A stretch of 64,000 nt of DNA. It comes from Prosthecobacter sp. Its GTDB lineage: Bacteria > Verrucomicrobiota > Verrucomicrobiia > Verrucomicrobiales > Verrucomicrobiaceae. The DNA is taken from assembly GCF_014879935.1 (NCBI RefSeq), contig NZ_JACSRD010000160.1, positions 1-64,000 on the forward strand, in the 5' to 3' direction. The notes beneath the pieces are model-generated. The model had not been told where the DNA came from. It saw only the letters and a list, made by a program, of their open reading frames with translations, and ran no database searches. This document shows, in pieces, positions 46,590 to 55,734 of the stretch (the stretch's first letter is position 1; every line of letters begins with the position of its first letter). Both the position numbers and the translations under genes were made by a program.

Positions 46590-47516
46590 ATGGGCGCGTT
46601 TCCAACCCGCCGCATGTCCGAATCCGCCGCCGCCAAGCCCACCGCGCCCAGCAAGCGTCGTGTTTTCGCGTCGCGTCTGTTCAGCACGCTGCTGCTGTGG
46701 GCGGTGCTGGTCTTTGCCTTCAATTCACAGAAGGAATGGCTGGTGATGGTGATCACGGGCCTCTTCGGCATTGCTGGAGCGGTGGAATACTACCGCCTGC
46801 TGCGGGCTGATCCCCATGCACGGTCCTTCAACGTGCTGGGCCTCCTGATTTGCGTGGGCTACTGGATCGCAGTGGCCTGGTGGCTGCATGCCGGCAGATC
46901 GGCCGATTTGATGTGGCTGGATCTCGTCGCCCTCACCGCCAGCGTCCACGGCAGCTTCCTGCTCTGCTACCGCCAGCAGTTGGAGGGAGTGCTGACGCTC
47001 CAGCGCATCTTCAACACGGTCTTTGGCGTGGTGTACACCGTGATCTTCTTCGGTTTCATGGTGAAGGTGATCTACCTGGAGCCTGCGGAGCCGATGAAGG
47101 GCTGCTTTCTGCTGCTCTTCCTCATCATGGTGACCAAGTTCAGCGACATGGGCGCCTACGTCTTCGGAGTGATCTTCGGAAAGCACAAAATGATCCCGCA
47201 CATCAGCCCCGCGAAGTCATGGGAGGGGTTTGCCGGTTCGTTTGTCGGCTCGTTCCTGGCGGCAGCGATCCTGCTGCTTGCGCTGCCGGAGAAGATCTCG
47301 CCGCCGCTCAGTTGGCTGCACGGCATGATCCTGGCCCCGGTGCTTTGTGCGACTGCTGTGACGGGTGACCTGGCCGAATCGGTGCTGAAGCGCTGCGTGG
47401 CCATCAAGGACAGCGGCCACAAGCTGCCTGGCATCGGCGGCATTTTGGATCTCACCGACAGCCTGTTGTTCACCGCACCGGTGTTTTATTTCTACTTGTC
47501 CGCCATCGCCCGCTAA
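46590..47516 (+). CDS. cdsA: Phosphatidate cytidylyltransferase (CDP-diacylglycerol synthase)
   Basis: 308 residues (ATG 46590; ATG 46611 is also possible) with about eight membrane helices. It makes CDP-diacylglycerol from phosphatidate and CTP for phospholipid synthesis. The C-terminal signature is SVLKRCVAIKDSGHKLPGIG followed by GILDLTDSLLF. The usual signature is S-x3-K-R-x3-K-D-x5-P-G-H-G-G-x2-D-R-x-D-S; here the His is Ile and the Arg is Leu. GVIFGKHKMIPHISPAKSWE with GFAGS matches the conserved CdsA loop. It is followed 18 bp later by dxr, the common bacterial cdsA-dxr order. Confidence 0.85.
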   Translation: MGAFPTRRMSESAAAKPTAPSKRRVFASRLFSTLLLWAVLVFAFNSQKEWLVMVITGLFGIAGAVEYYRLLRADPHARSFNVLGLLICVGYWIAVAWWLHAGRSADLMWLDLVALTASVHGSFLLCYRQQLEGVLTLQRIFNTVFGVVYTVIFFGFMVKVIYLEPAEPMKGCFLLLFLIMVTKFSDMGAYVFGVIFGKHKMIPHISPAKSWEGFAGSFVGSFLAAAILLLALPEKISPPLSWLHGMILAPVLCATAVTGDLAESVLKRCVAIKDSGHKLPGIGGILDLTDSLLFTAPVFYFYLSAIAR

Positions 47517-47534
47517 GCCAAACACAAGCCTGTG

Positions 47535-48671
47535 ATGCGCAAAGTTCTCCTCCTCGGCTCCACCGGCTCCATCGGCACCAGTGCCCTCAAAGTGGCCCGT
47601 GACATCCCGGAGCGGATGCAAATCGTCGGCCTGGCGGCGAACAGCAGCGTGGAATCACTCGTGGACCAGGTGCGTGAGACCGGCGTGAAGCAGGTGGCGC
47701 TGACGGATGCCGCCGCAGCCGCCAAAGCGCGTGCGCTGCTGCCTGCGGATGTCGTTTTGCACTCGGGAGCGCAGGGATTGGTCGATCTGGTCGATGAATC
47801 CGACGCGGACATGGTGCTGGTGGCCATTGTCGGCACCGCTGGCCTCGCTCCGGCGCTGGCCGCGATCGAGCGTGGCATGCATCTGGCCGTCGCCAGCAAG
47901 GAAATCCTCGTCATGGCCGGCGAAGCCGTCACCGAGGCGGCGAAGCGCAAAGGCGTGAACCTCCTGCCCGTGGACAGCGAGCACAACGCCATCTTCCAGT
48001 GCCTGGAAGGTCACCGCCACAGCGAGGTGCAGCGCATCCTGCTCACGGCCAGTGGCGGCCCGTTCCGCACCTTGCCGGCGGAACAACTGGCTGACGTCAC
48101 TGTCGCCCAGGCGCTGAAGCACCCCACCTGGAGCATGGGCCGCAAGATCACGATCGACAGCGCCACGCTGTTCAACAAAGGCCTCGAAATGATCGAGGCG
48201 AAGTGGCTTTTCGACGTGCCGATGGAGAAGATCGAGGTCGTCGTGCACCCGCAAAGCATCGTGCACAGCATGGTGGAGTTTGCCGACAATAGCGTCATCG
48301 CCCAGCTCAGTCATAGCGACATGTGTTTCCCCATTCAGTATGCCGTCACCTGGCCGGAACGCGTTCCGAACCACCTCAAGCCGCTCGATTTCGCGAAAGT
48401 GGGCGCGTTGCATTTCGAAGCGCCGCGTGTGGCTGATTTCCCGGCGCTCAACCTCGCCCGCCATGCCGGAACCACCGGCGGTACGTTGCCTGCGGTGCTG
48501 AATGCGGCCAACGAAGTCGCCGTGGACGCCTTTTTGAGCGGCAAAATCAAGTTTCCCGGCATCTGGCAGACCGTCGAGCGCGTCATGACCGCGCATCAAG
48601 TCGTGCCGCACCCGGATCTGGACACGCTGATCGACGCAGACGCCTGGGCGAGGCGTGAGGCCTCGAAGTAA
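47535..48671 (+). CDS. dxr: 1-deoxy-D-xylulose 5-phosphate reductoisomerase
   Basis: About 378 residues from ATG 47535. The NADPH-binding start is VLLLGSTGSIGTSALKVARD. Central motifs are LAVASKEILVMAGE, PVDSEHNAIFQCLE (metal-binding Asp/Glu) and TASGGPFRTLP. The substrate loop region is HPTWSMGRKITIDSATLFNK, with catalytic-type GLEMIEAKWLF and VHPQSIVHSMVEF. It performs the first committed step of the MEP isoprenoid pathway. Co-transcription with cdsA is likely. All key residues appear present. Confidence 0.95.
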   Translation: MRKVLLLGSTGSIGTSALKVARDIPERMQIVGLAANSSVESLVDQVRETGVKQVALTDAAAAAKARALLPADVVLHSGAQGLVDLVDESDADMVLVAIVGTAGLAPALAAIERGMHLAVASKEILVMAGEAVTEAAKRKGVNLLPVDSEHNAIFQCLEGHRHSEVQRILLTASGGPFRTLPAEQLADVTVAQALKHPTWSMGRKITIDSATLFNKGLEMIEAKWLFDVPMEKIEVVVHPQSIVHSMVEFADNSVIAQLSHSDMCFPIQYAVTWPERVPNHLKPLDFAKVGALHFEAPRVADFPALNLARHAGTTGGTLPAVLNAANEVAVDAFLSGKIKFPGIWQTVERVMTAHQVVPHPDLDTLIDADAWARREASK

Positions 48672-48684
48672 ATCTGCGAGTACC

Positions 48685-48700
48685 GAGGTGTCGGCACCTC
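48685..48700. terminator. Hairpin between convergent genes, weak bidirectional terminator candidate
   Basis: GAGGTG-TCGG-CACCTC forms a 6-bp stem with a stable tetraloop, 13 bases after the dxr stop and 36 bases before the stop of the convergent gene. It lacks a U-run on either strand, so it may be only a 3'-end stabiliser. Confidence 0.4.
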
Positions 48701-48736
48701 ACGCATTCTCCGGCGGTGGACGTCCGTGAGGCAGGG

Positions 48737-49900
48737 TCACAGCGTCTGATGAATACGGCCGAGCGCCATGAGGATGTAGCTGGTGACGAGGACGGGATCG
48801 CTTTCCATCCAGCGGCCTTCGGCATTCGCCCAGGAACCGTCGCCTTTTTGCAGGCTGAGGAGCTTTCCGGTGAGATCAGCACGCCAGTCGATCACCTTGC
48901 CGTCCTTGGTCTTGATGAAGTCGATGTCGGCCGTGCTGAGGGCCTTGCTCATGGTGTGGAAGTAGTAGTAGAGGCCGGAGGCGCCGAGACCGGGGTTTTC
49001 CTCGACGGTGTAGTGGTTCTGCAGCCACTCGATGACGGCTTTGACACGTGGATCGTCTTTTTCGAGCCCGGCGTAGATGAAGCTGAGCAGGCCGGCGTAG
49101 CTGATGCTGCCGTAGCTGCGGAGGGCGATGCTGCCGTCCGGGTTTTCGACTTTGGCACCCCGGGTTTCGACGGGGTTGTAGATGAAGCCGCCAGCGTCGT
49201 CGGGATCCTTGCTCACCCAGGAGGACTTATTCGACTCGGGGCGGTTCTGGCAGCGCTGAATGAAGTCGATGGCGGCGGCGTAGTTGAGCTTGGGCTCGTT
49301 TTTGGCGGCATCGCCTTTGTCAGCGAGGAGGGCCTCGGAGTAGTGGATGGCTTCAAGGGCGAAGACCATGTTCGACATGTCGGCGTGCATGCCTTTGTCG
49401 TCGCCGTAGCCGATGCCGCCGTCGAGCGGGTTGTCCTGCTTGCCTTTCTCATCGAGGTCGAGCTGACGGGTGACGAGGTAGCGGCGTGCCTTGAGCATGA
49501 CTTCCTCGTTTTCAGGCTTCGGATTGAGAAGCAGGGCGGTGAGGGCGAGCGCGGTGTTGTAGTTGCCCCGGGCCTTGACGTAGATGCCGCCGTCGGGCTT
49601 GGCGTTGCTGAGGAGGAACTTGGTGGCTTTCTCGACTTCGGCCGGCACGGGATCGCCCGCCTTGCGATTGGGATCGAGCATGAAGCTGATGATGCCGAGG
49701 GCGGTGATGGCGACGGGTTCGGAATCGCCCCACTGGCCGGTTTCGCCGTTTTGCTTCGAGCGGAGGAAGTTCAGGCCGCGCTCGACGCCGAGACGGAGTT
49801 CTTGTTTGAGGGATTCGTGACGGGCGGCCTGCGTGGCGGCCTGCCCGAAGAGCGAGGCGGTGCCGAGGGTGATCGTGAGAAGTAGGGCGGGGAGTTTCAT
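48737..49900 (-). CDS. Secreted prenyltransferase/squalene-oxidase-repeat protein
   Basis: 387 residues with signal peptide MKLPALLLTITLGTASLFGQ. The body is an alpha/alpha toroid of terpene-cyclase-type repeats: VERGLNFLRSKQNGETGQWG, ATKFLLSNAKPDGGIYVKAR, RRYLVTRQLDLDEK and LSLQKGDGSWANAEGRWMES (QxxDGSW type). Such exported proteins do not cyclise terpenes; the scaffold is likely used for binding or another reaction in the periplasm. It lies downstream (47 bp) of the YdjY gene on the same strand. Confidence 0.8.
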   Translation of the reverse strand: MKLPALLLTITLGTASLFGQAATQAARHESLKQELRLGVERGLNFLRSKQNGETGQWGDSEPVAITALGIISFMLDPNRKAGDPVPAEVEKATKFLLSNAKPDGGIYVKARGNYNTALALTALLLNPKPENEEVMLKARRYLVTRQLDLDEKGKQDNPLDGGIGYGDDKGMHADMSNMVFALEAIHYSEALLADKGDAAKNEPKLNYAAAIDFIQRCQNRPESNKSSWVSKDPDDAGGFIYNPVETRGAKVENPDGSIALRSYGSISYAGLLSFIYAGLEKDDPRVKAVIEWLQNHYTVEENPGLGASGLYYYFHTMSKALSTADIDFIKTKDGKVIDWRADLTGKLLSLQKGDGSWANAEGRWMESDPVLVTSYILMALGRIHQTL

Positions 49901-49947
49901 GACGGTGGAGAGGTTCCAGGTTTCAGGTTCAGGATTTCAAAAACGAG

Positions 49948-50685
49948 CTATTTGGCGGCGGGGGTGATGATGAGGGTGACCTTGGTCTCCTCGGCGGGAA
50001 TGTTGGCGGGCATGCTGATCCAGAGCTCGTCGCGATGGTTGCCTTTGGCGGCGGAATTGATGATGGCCTGGCGATCAACGTAGGTGGAGATGATGGAGCC
50101 GGTCATTTCGGCGTTGAAGCCGTCGTGGTCGATGATGGATCCATTGAAGATCCAGGTGTCGAGGTCGGGTGGAGACTGCCTGGTGTCGATGTTCTGGATG
50201 AAATCGGAAAGCGGCACGCGCTTGGTTTTGTCGCCGTCTTTCCACTCGACGTGAATGGCGAGGCGGTTGGCACCCGGGGTGGCGGGGGCGGTGTCCGGGT
50301 CTTTGTAGGGGCGTTCGTCCTTGGGTTCGAGTTTGTCGAGCAGGCCCTGGGTGGCGGGCTGATAATTGGCCAGAAGGAGGGCGAGCTGGACCTGAATGGG
50401 CCGGACCTTGGTTTCGAGGATGGTTTCGTGGACTTTTTCCCCGGTTTCGTGGACGAGGGCGTATTCGATGGGCAGTTTTTGGTGGAGGATGCTGCAAGGA
50501 ATGCGCAGTTCGCGGGTGGCGGCCTTGATCTGGATGCCATTGAGGTCGTAAACGCCGGGCGACACCTCCTTGAGAAGCTTCCGGGCTTCTTCCAACTGGG
50601 TCTTGGCGTCCGGTTTGGACGGTGCGGCCTCCTGGGCGGACAGGGATGCGAGGCAGCCAAGAGCTAGGATGAGCGTGAGGCGCAT
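49948..50685 (-). CDS. Secreted YdjY-domain protein
   Basis: 245 residues with signal peptide MRLTLILALGCLASLSAQE. The YdjY-type core is visible in VYDLNGIQIKAATRELRIPC, LPIEYALVHETGEKVHETIL and RPIQVQLALLLANYQPATQG, then a beta-rich end (LDTWIFNGSIIDHDGFNAEM). YdjY proteins are found in Planctomycetota and Verrucomicrobiota and are suspected to bind metal or Fe-S; function unproven. The upstream and downstream genes are also secreted. Confidence 0.75.
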   Translation of the reverse strand: MRLTLILALGCLASLSAQEAAPSKPDAKTQLEEARKLLKEVSPGVYDLNGIQIKAATRELRIPCSILHQKLPIEYALVHETGEKVHETILETKVRPIQVQLALLLANYQPATQGLLDKLEPKDERPYKDPDTAPATPGANRLAIHVEWKDGDKTKRVPLSDFIQNIDTRQSPPDLDTWIFNGSIIDHDGFNAEMTGSIISTYVDRQAIINSAAKGNHRDELWISMPANIPAEETKVTLIITPAAK

Positions 50686-50827
50686 GGGAATGACAGGTTA
50701 GGGGTGAGATACGAAGCAGCAACGACCTTCCTTGGGAAGGGGAGGCGGGTGGATGGTTTTTGTCCGTCGCATGGCTGAAACGGGCGATTTCTGTGCTTAT
50801 CGCACGCCAGCCTGGCCCGATGGAGCC

Positions 50828-51937
50828 TCAGCGTAGCTGCGGGAGCTTGTAGGTGCCCGTGCGGAGGGACTGTTCGACGTTCTTTGGTGTGGCGACGACG
50901 GGCTGGATTTCATAAACCGCCTGCGGCTTGAAGGCCTTGTCCGCACGCATCTTCACAATGATCTTCAGGGCCAGATCAACGAGCGCGGGCTGGACGACGG
51001 TGGCGTCGATGTCGCTTTGCCGGACGAGGTCAAGGCCGCGTTTCTGGCCGGCAAGACCGTCGGTGCCGATGATGAAGATGTTTTCCCGCTGTCCGGCGGC
51101 TTCGGCTCCTTTCGCGGCACCGAGCGCCATGGCGTCATTGTGCGCATAGATGACGTCGAAGGATTGCTGCAAACGGAAGGCCTCCGCGATGCGCTGCGTG
51201 GCGTTTTCGGTGGTCCAGCCGGCAGGGGCGTCATGCACCACGATCACGCCCGGCTGGGCATGCAGGCCTTCGATGAAACCTTCGGAGATTTCTTTGCTGA
51301 CGAAGCTGGTTTCGGCTCCGCGAAGCTGGACGACGCGACCGGTGACGTCGGTGCGGGCCTCCTCGGCGGCCTTGCGCTGGAGTGCCTCCAAAACGGACTG
51401 TGCTGCCAGTCGGCCAATGAGGCGGAAGTCGGTGTAAACAACGCTGGCGCAGCCGTCCCTGGCCATGCGTTTGTCGAGACCGATGACGATGATCCCCGCC
51501 GTGTTTGCCTCAACGATGAGCGCTGCCAGAGCGGGCGGATCCAGCGGACTGATGACGATGGCGGCCGGTTTTTTGGCGATTGCCTGACGGAACTGCTCCG
51601 CCTGACGTGCCGCGTCGCCACCAGCGTCCTGCGTCGAAACCTTGTATCCAGTCTGCCGACCCACGAGCATGGCGAGGCCGTCGCGTTGGAATTGCTGAAA
51701 GGCGATCTGGGTGTCCGGGAGCAGAAGAACGATTTCCGCCCGTTCGTCATTGGGGATCGATGGGGCGCTGCTGCCACCTTGCGAAGGCTGGGAGGGAGCG
51801 GTGGCGGCCTTTTCGGCCGTCTGCTGGTTTTTTTTCTCCAGGTCGGCGACCTGGGCCTCGACGTCTCCATCACGGCCGCAGGAGGTCAGAACAAGCGCGC
51901 AGGAGAGAAAAGCGAGGGGACGGAGGAGCGAAGCCAT
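50828..51937 (-). CDS. RbsB-like sugar-binding lipoprotein
   Basis: 369 residues. Lipobox in MASLLRPLAFLSCALVLTSC, then a charged coiled-coil stretch of about 40 residues (DVEAQVADLEKKNQQTAEKA). The periplasmic-binding-protein (Peripla_BP_4) core follows: IVLLLPDTQIAFQQFQRDGL, KPAAIVISPLDPPALAALIV, GIIVIGLDKRMARDGCASVV and DVIYAHNDAMALGAAKGAEA. Such proteins bind ribose, galactose or similar for ABC import, but no permease or ATPase gene lies within reach. It may be an orphan sensor or share a transporter encoded elsewhere. Confidence 0.8.
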   Translation of the reverse strand: MASLLRPLAFLSCALVLTSCGRDGDVEAQVADLEKKNQQTAEKAATAPSQPSQGGSSAPSIPNDERAEIVLLLPDTQIAFQQFQRDGLAMLVGRQTGYKVSTQDAGGDAARQAEQFRQAIAKKPAAIVISPLDPPALAALIVEANTAGIIVIGLDKRMARDGCASVVYTDFRLIGRLAAQSVLEALQRKAAEEARTDVTGRVVQLRGAETSFVSKEISEGFIEGLHAQPGVIVVHDAPAGWTTENATQRIAEAFRLQQSFDVIYAHNDAMALGAAKGAEAAGQRENIFIIGTDGLAGQKRGLDLVRQSDIDATVVQPALVDLALKIIVKMRADKAFKPQAVYEIQPVVATPKNVEQSLRTGTYKLPQLR

Positions 51938-52291
51938 GGTGTGGAGATTGATCTTAGAACCGGAAGGGCTGATTGCACAAGCTTCCTCTGATCACGAATC
52001 CGGCCGGGCTTTTGCTTGCAGTCTGGAGGGATTGTCCCAGAGTCCGCGCTCCCTGCCTCCCGCCCCTTTCAATGATGAGCCACACGAAACAGACCGCCGT
52101 TGTCATCAAGACCATGAGGCAGCCTGACGTCTCGCTGACAAACAACGCGCACGGGGCGGCTGCTCAACCATGGTTCGAAGAGGACAATTCCCGCACAGCG
52201 GAGTATTTTCGCGACTTTCTGCGAATCACTGCTTGATGCCCGGGGTGTTTTGTTGATAAAACAACAAAAAAGAAGATCACCAGCCGCTCTC
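51938..52291. other. 354-bp intergenic region, probable divergent promoter
   Basis: The region lies between the divergent sugar-binding lipoprotein gene and the pilus-type operon. It contains a 54-codon plus-strand frame at 52072-52236 (MMSHTKQTAVVIKTM...) without a ribosome site, which I do not call a gene. A run of A residues just before the first pilus-type gene (TTGATAAAACAACAAAAAAG) could be an UP- or promoter-like element. Nothing else seen. Confidence 0.4.
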
Positions 52292-52921
52292 ATGAAATTC
52301 ATCGCATCCAGCCTCGCCTTTCTTTTCACCGCCGTGATCCTGCATGCCCAGGCCCCTGCGGGTGACGGCAAGGCCCGTATCATCGTGGACATCAAAAAAG
52401 TCGATGTGAAGGAGCAGCCGACACCGCAGTTCAATGCTGGGAATGTGAATGAGAAGCGCTGGCGTCCGAAGACCTGGATCGAGGTGGATGTGGAGTTCAA
52501 CATCAAGCTTCCGCCAGAATCGGGTGGAAAAGACGGCACTTTCCCGGCAATGCAGATGAACATTTATCTGCCACTCCAGCACACGACCAAGGATGGCAAG
52601 CGGGAGGTGCTCCAAGGAACTCTGGATCTGATTAACATCCCTGCCGATGGCGACTGCCATGCGCTGGCCTATGTCAGTCCGGCAACGATGAAAATGATCT
52701 TCCAGAAAAACAACGTCACGGCCGTCTCCGACGTGCAAGGCTGGGGAGCTGAGGTCATCATCGACGGCGATCGTCGTGCGCATGCTGCCAGCATTGGCAA
52801 GGATCCCTGGTGGGAGAAGCAGGACAGCTTCGCGTTCCTTTCGGGCACGATTCTGCCCAAGGCGAAGACTCCGTTTGCATCCCTGTGGGGTGATTACGAT
52901 GTGGCAGTGCAGCCAAAGTAA
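52292..52921 (+). CDS. Secreted protein, Amuc_1102-like, first gene of the pilus-type operon
   Basis: About 209 residues from ATG 52292, starting a signal peptide (MKFIASSLAFLFTAVILHAQ). The mature part is a beta-sandwich-like protein with KARIIVDIKKVDVKEQPTPQ and WIEVDVEFNIKLPPESGG, then NVTAVSDVQGWGAEVIIDGD near the C-terminus. By position (directly before PilM) and size it corresponds to Amuc_1102 of Akkermansia, whose role in pilus-like assembly is not defined. It is 42 bp upstream of the pilM gene and belongs to the same operon. Confidence 0.6.
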   Translation: MKFIASSLAFLFTAVILHAQAPAGDGKARIIVDIKKVDVKEQPTPQFNAGNVNEKRWRPKTWIEVDVEFNIKLPPESGGKDGTFPAMQMNIYLPLQHTTKDGKREVLQGTLDLINIPADGDCHALAYVSPATMKMIFQKNNVTAVSDVQGWGAEVIIDGDRRAHAASIGKDPWWEKQDSFAFLSGTILPKAKTPFASLWGDYDVAVQPK

Positions 52922-52963
52922 GCATCACGACTCAATTTTTCGCGAACTCACACCTTTTGCAGC

Positions 52964-54712
52964 ATGGCAGACTCCAGCATCGCAGTCATCAACCTCGGTT
53001 CCCAGCGTGTCGGCGGGGCGGTCTTTGGCAGGACACCGGGAGGCGATCTCATCTTGAAGCGTTATGCCTTTGTGGAAATGGACGGCGATCCCTCGGTGGA
53101 TGTGAGCCGCCTGCCACAGCTCAAGGTTGCGCTCGGAGAGCTGGTCAACCGGCTTAAAATCCGGGGCAAGAAAACCTGGTGCGCCGTCCCGGGGCATCCT
53201 GTTTTCAGCCGGTTCGTCAAGCTGCCGCCGGTGCAAGGAGACAAGCTCGCGCAGATCGTTGAATTTGAAGCACGCCAGAATGTTCCATGGCAGCTGGATG
53301 AAGTTTCGTGGGACTACGAGGTCGTCACCAAGTCGGACCTGGGCGAAGTGGAAGTCGTGCTGGCGGCCATGAAGTGTGAGCCTCTGAATGAGATGCACGA
53401 GGAGGTGGCGTCTTCAGGGGTGAGTGTCGTTGGAATGGATGTGGGCCCGCTGGCCCTCTACAACGCGTTCCGTTACAGCTACCCGGATGTCGATGAACCA
53501 GCGCTGGTCGTCGATCTGGGCGCGAGATCCACGAACTTGGTGTTTGTTGATGGCGACAAGTTTTTCACCCGTAACCTGCTGGTGGGCGGTGCGGCCGTCA
53601 CCAACGCCATCGGCAAGGAGTTTGGCGTTCAATTCACCGAAGCTGAGCGCCAGAAATGCCTGCAGGGCTTCGTGGCGCTCGGAGGTGCCGTCGAGGATCA
53701 TCCGGATGAAGGCGTGAACGCGATGTCGAAGGTGATGCGCAATTCCATGACGAGGCTGCATGCCGAGATCATGCGAACGATCACTTTCTATCGCAGCCAG
53801 CAGGGTGGCAGTGCCCCGAAGCGCATGTTCGTCGCTGGTGGCGGCTCGGCTGCCGGATACATCGCTGAATTCTTCACGGAAAAGCTTAAATTGCCGGTCG
53901 AGGTGTTCAATGGCTTGCGCGGTGTTCAGTTGGATCGCTCGGTGAACGCTGAGGCGGCCCAGGTGGACGCCCCCTCCCTTGGTGAACTCTCTGGCCTTGC
54001 CTTGAGGGGCATGGGGTCTTGCCCCTGTGAGATTGAACTGGTCCCCGATGCGTTAGCATCCGCAAGGGATGCTGCCCGCCGCGCCCCCGCCTTGATTCTC
54101 GCCGGACTTTGCATCATGGGCGCATTGGGGGCTGCCATTTTCTGGTTTAAGAGCGCCGATGCTGCCATTCAGAATCGTTCCTCGTCTCTGCAGGCTGAAA
54201 GCGGCCGTTTGACCAAATTGGCCACGGATATCCGTCAACTGGACCAGAGACAGGAGGAACTGCGCGTTCGTAGCGGACAGCTCGAGCAGGCGGTCACAGA
54301 CCGTTCGTGGTGGGCGCGCCTGCTCAATGAGCTCAACCAGCGTTTCGACAACGACCTTATCTGGCTCACCACCATCGAGCCGCTCAAGGATGGAAAGCCC
54401 CTGACGGCACCGCTTTGGGGAGGGGGCAACGAAGAGCGTTCCAAGGACGACACCTCCAAATCGGGTGCACGTCCGGCTGCGCCTGTTTACTCCCTGAAAA
54501 TCCAGGGTTTGTACCGCGGCAACGCGGAAGGCGAGCAGAAAGTGGTCTATGACTTCGCCGCCAAGGTTGCAAAAATGGCCGATTTTGCCGTGCCAGACTT
54601 TGAGACCAAACGGGATGAGTATGTGAAGGTGGACAGCGGTGTCGAAGAAGACCGCTACGCCTATCATTTCGAAATCAAAATGCCCCTCAGCAAGCCTCTG
54701 CAATTCAAGTAA
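52964..54712 (+). CDS. pilM: PilM-PilN fusion (Amuc_1101-like)
   Basis: 582 residues. Residues 1 to about 350 are a PilM/FtsA-type actin-like ATPase: IAVINLGSQRVGGAVFGRTP, VEFEARQNVPWQLDEVSWDY, LVVDLGARSTNLVFVDGDKF and MFVAGGGSAAGYIAEFFTEK. A transmembrane helix follows (LILAGLCIMGALGAAIFWF), then a coiled coil and a PilN-like ferredoxin-fold domain (WWARLLNELNQRFDNDLIWL; YSLKIQGLYRG). In type IV pili, PilM and PilN are separate and join cytoplasm to periplasm; here they are one chain. The next gene starts 6 bp later. Confidence 0.85.
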   Translation: MADSSIAVINLGSQRVGGAVFGRTPGGDLILKRYAFVEMDGDPSVDVSRLPQLKVALGELVNRLKIRGKKTWCAVPGHPVFSRFVKLPPVQGDKLAQIVEFEARQNVPWQLDEVSWDYEVVTKSDLGEVEVVLAAMKCEPLNEMHEEVASSGVSVVGMDVGPLALYNAFRYSYPDVDEPALVVDLGARSTNLVFVDGDKFFTRNLLVGGAAVTNAIGKEFGVQFTEAERQKCLQGFVALGGAVEDHPDEGVNAMSKVMRNSMTRLHAEIMRTITFYRSQQGGSAPKRMFVAGGGSAAGYIAEFFTEKLKLPVEVFNGLRGVQLDRSVNAEAAQVDAPSLGELSGLALRGMGSCPCEIELVPDALASARDAARRAPALILAGLCIMGALGAAIFWFKSADAAIQNRSSSLQAESGRLTKLATDIRQLDQRQEELRVRSGQLEQAVTDRSWWARLLNELNQRFDNDLIWLTTIEPLKDGKPLTAPLWGGGNEERSKDDTSKSGARPAAPVYSLKIQGLYRGNAEGEQKVVYDFAAKVAKMADFAVPDFETKRDEYVKVDSGVEEDRYAYHFEIKMPLSKPLQFK

Positions 54713-54718
54713 CAAATC

Positions 54719-55690
54719 ATGGACTGGATCCGCGAAAACAAATCTCTTGCCGCCATCCTGGGCGTTATCATCGCAGGCTCGCTGGCCCTTGGCTATTTGC
54801 TGTTTGATGCCTGGAGCACCTATTCCGAGGCCAAGGATTCATACCTTGCCATGGGCACTCAGGTGGCCGGGCTCAAAGGTGCGCGCCTTGCTCCCACCGA
54901 GGCAAACGTCAAAGCCAAGCAGGCAGTGGTTGAAGAGTATGCGGGCGTCGTGAACCGCCTCGGCACAGCGCTCCTGATCCTTCAGCCGCCTGTGCAACCC
55001 ATCAAGGACATCGAATTCCAGGCCAAGCTGAAGAACAAGATCGCAGACGCCCGCAAGGCCGCCGGTCTGGTCAAGATGGCGCTGCCGGCCGAGTTCGCCT
55101 TCGGGTTCGACGAGTACACGGCCGGCCTGCCTAAATCTGCGGAAGCTGCCGCCGAGTTGTCGAGTTTCCTGGATGCCACCGACGAACTGGTGAAGTTGTT
55201 CATGCAATGCGGCGTGCAGTCGGTGGATCTTTTTGAAAGGTCCACACTGCCAGTCGAAGGCCTGCCCACGCCGACAAAACAGGGAAACCAATCGGTGCGC
55301 CAGCCCCAACAACAGCCGGTCGCTCCGGGCATATTGGAGAAGAAGCAGATTTCGGTGATTCTCACCTTGGATCAAGGGCCGCTGCAGTTGTTGGTCAGCC
55401 GCCTTGCCAATCCTTCTGAGATGCCGTTTTTCATGAGCCTGCGTCTGCTGCGGATTGAAAACGAACGTCAGGAAGGTCCTCTGCGTTCAGAAGTCCAGGT
55501 TCCGGCTGATGCTGCCGCTCTTACTGCTGATCCTGGTGCTGCTCAAGCTGACGCGAAGCCTGCCGGTGATGAAATCAAGCCTCCGCCTCCAGCTCCGGTG
55601 GATTCGGTGCCTGTCATTGGCAAGGAGCGCCTCAAGGTAAGAATGGAAATCGACTTGGTGAAGTTCCTCGAAGGCGCCAGAGGCCGTTGA
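54719..55690 (+). CDS. PilO-like protein, Amuc_1100-like
   Basis: 323 residues, close to the 317 of Amuc_1100. One N-terminal transmembrane helix (LAAILGVIIAGSLALGYLLF) is followed by a coiled coil and a PilO-like ferredoxin-fold domain (ISVILTLDQGPLQLLVSRLA; FFMSLRLLRIENERQEG). The last 60 residues are Ala/Pro-rich then end in KVRMEIDLVKFLEGARGR. In pilus systems PilO pairs with PilN in the periplasm. Amuc_1100 is known as an abundant outer-membrane-associated protein of Akkermansia with host TLR2 effects; any such effect here is untested. Starts 6 bp after pilM. Confidence 0.75.
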   Translation: MDWIRENKSLAAILGVIIAGSLALGYLLFDAWSTYSEAKDSYLAMGTQVAGLKGARLAPTEANVKAKQAVVEEYAGVVNRLGTALLILQPPVQPIKDIEFQAKLKNKIADARKAAGLVKMALPAEFAFGFDEYTAGLPKSAEAAAELSSFLDATDELVKLFMQCGVQSVDLFERSTLPVEGLPTPTKQGNQSVRQPQQQPVAPGILEKKQISVILTLDQGPLQLLVSRLANPSEMPFFMSLRLLRIENERQEGPLRSEVQVPADAAALTADPGAAQADAKPAGDEIKPPPPAPVDSVPVIGKERLKVRMEIDLVKFLEGARGR

Positions 55691-55734
55691 TTCTCGATCT
55701 GAAACACTTTCAAAATCCGCATCCCTAAAGCACC

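Noticed and set aside
52072-52236. 54-codon frame upstream of the pilus-type operon
   Set aside because: No ribosome site, no similarity recognised; likely leader/promoter DNA.
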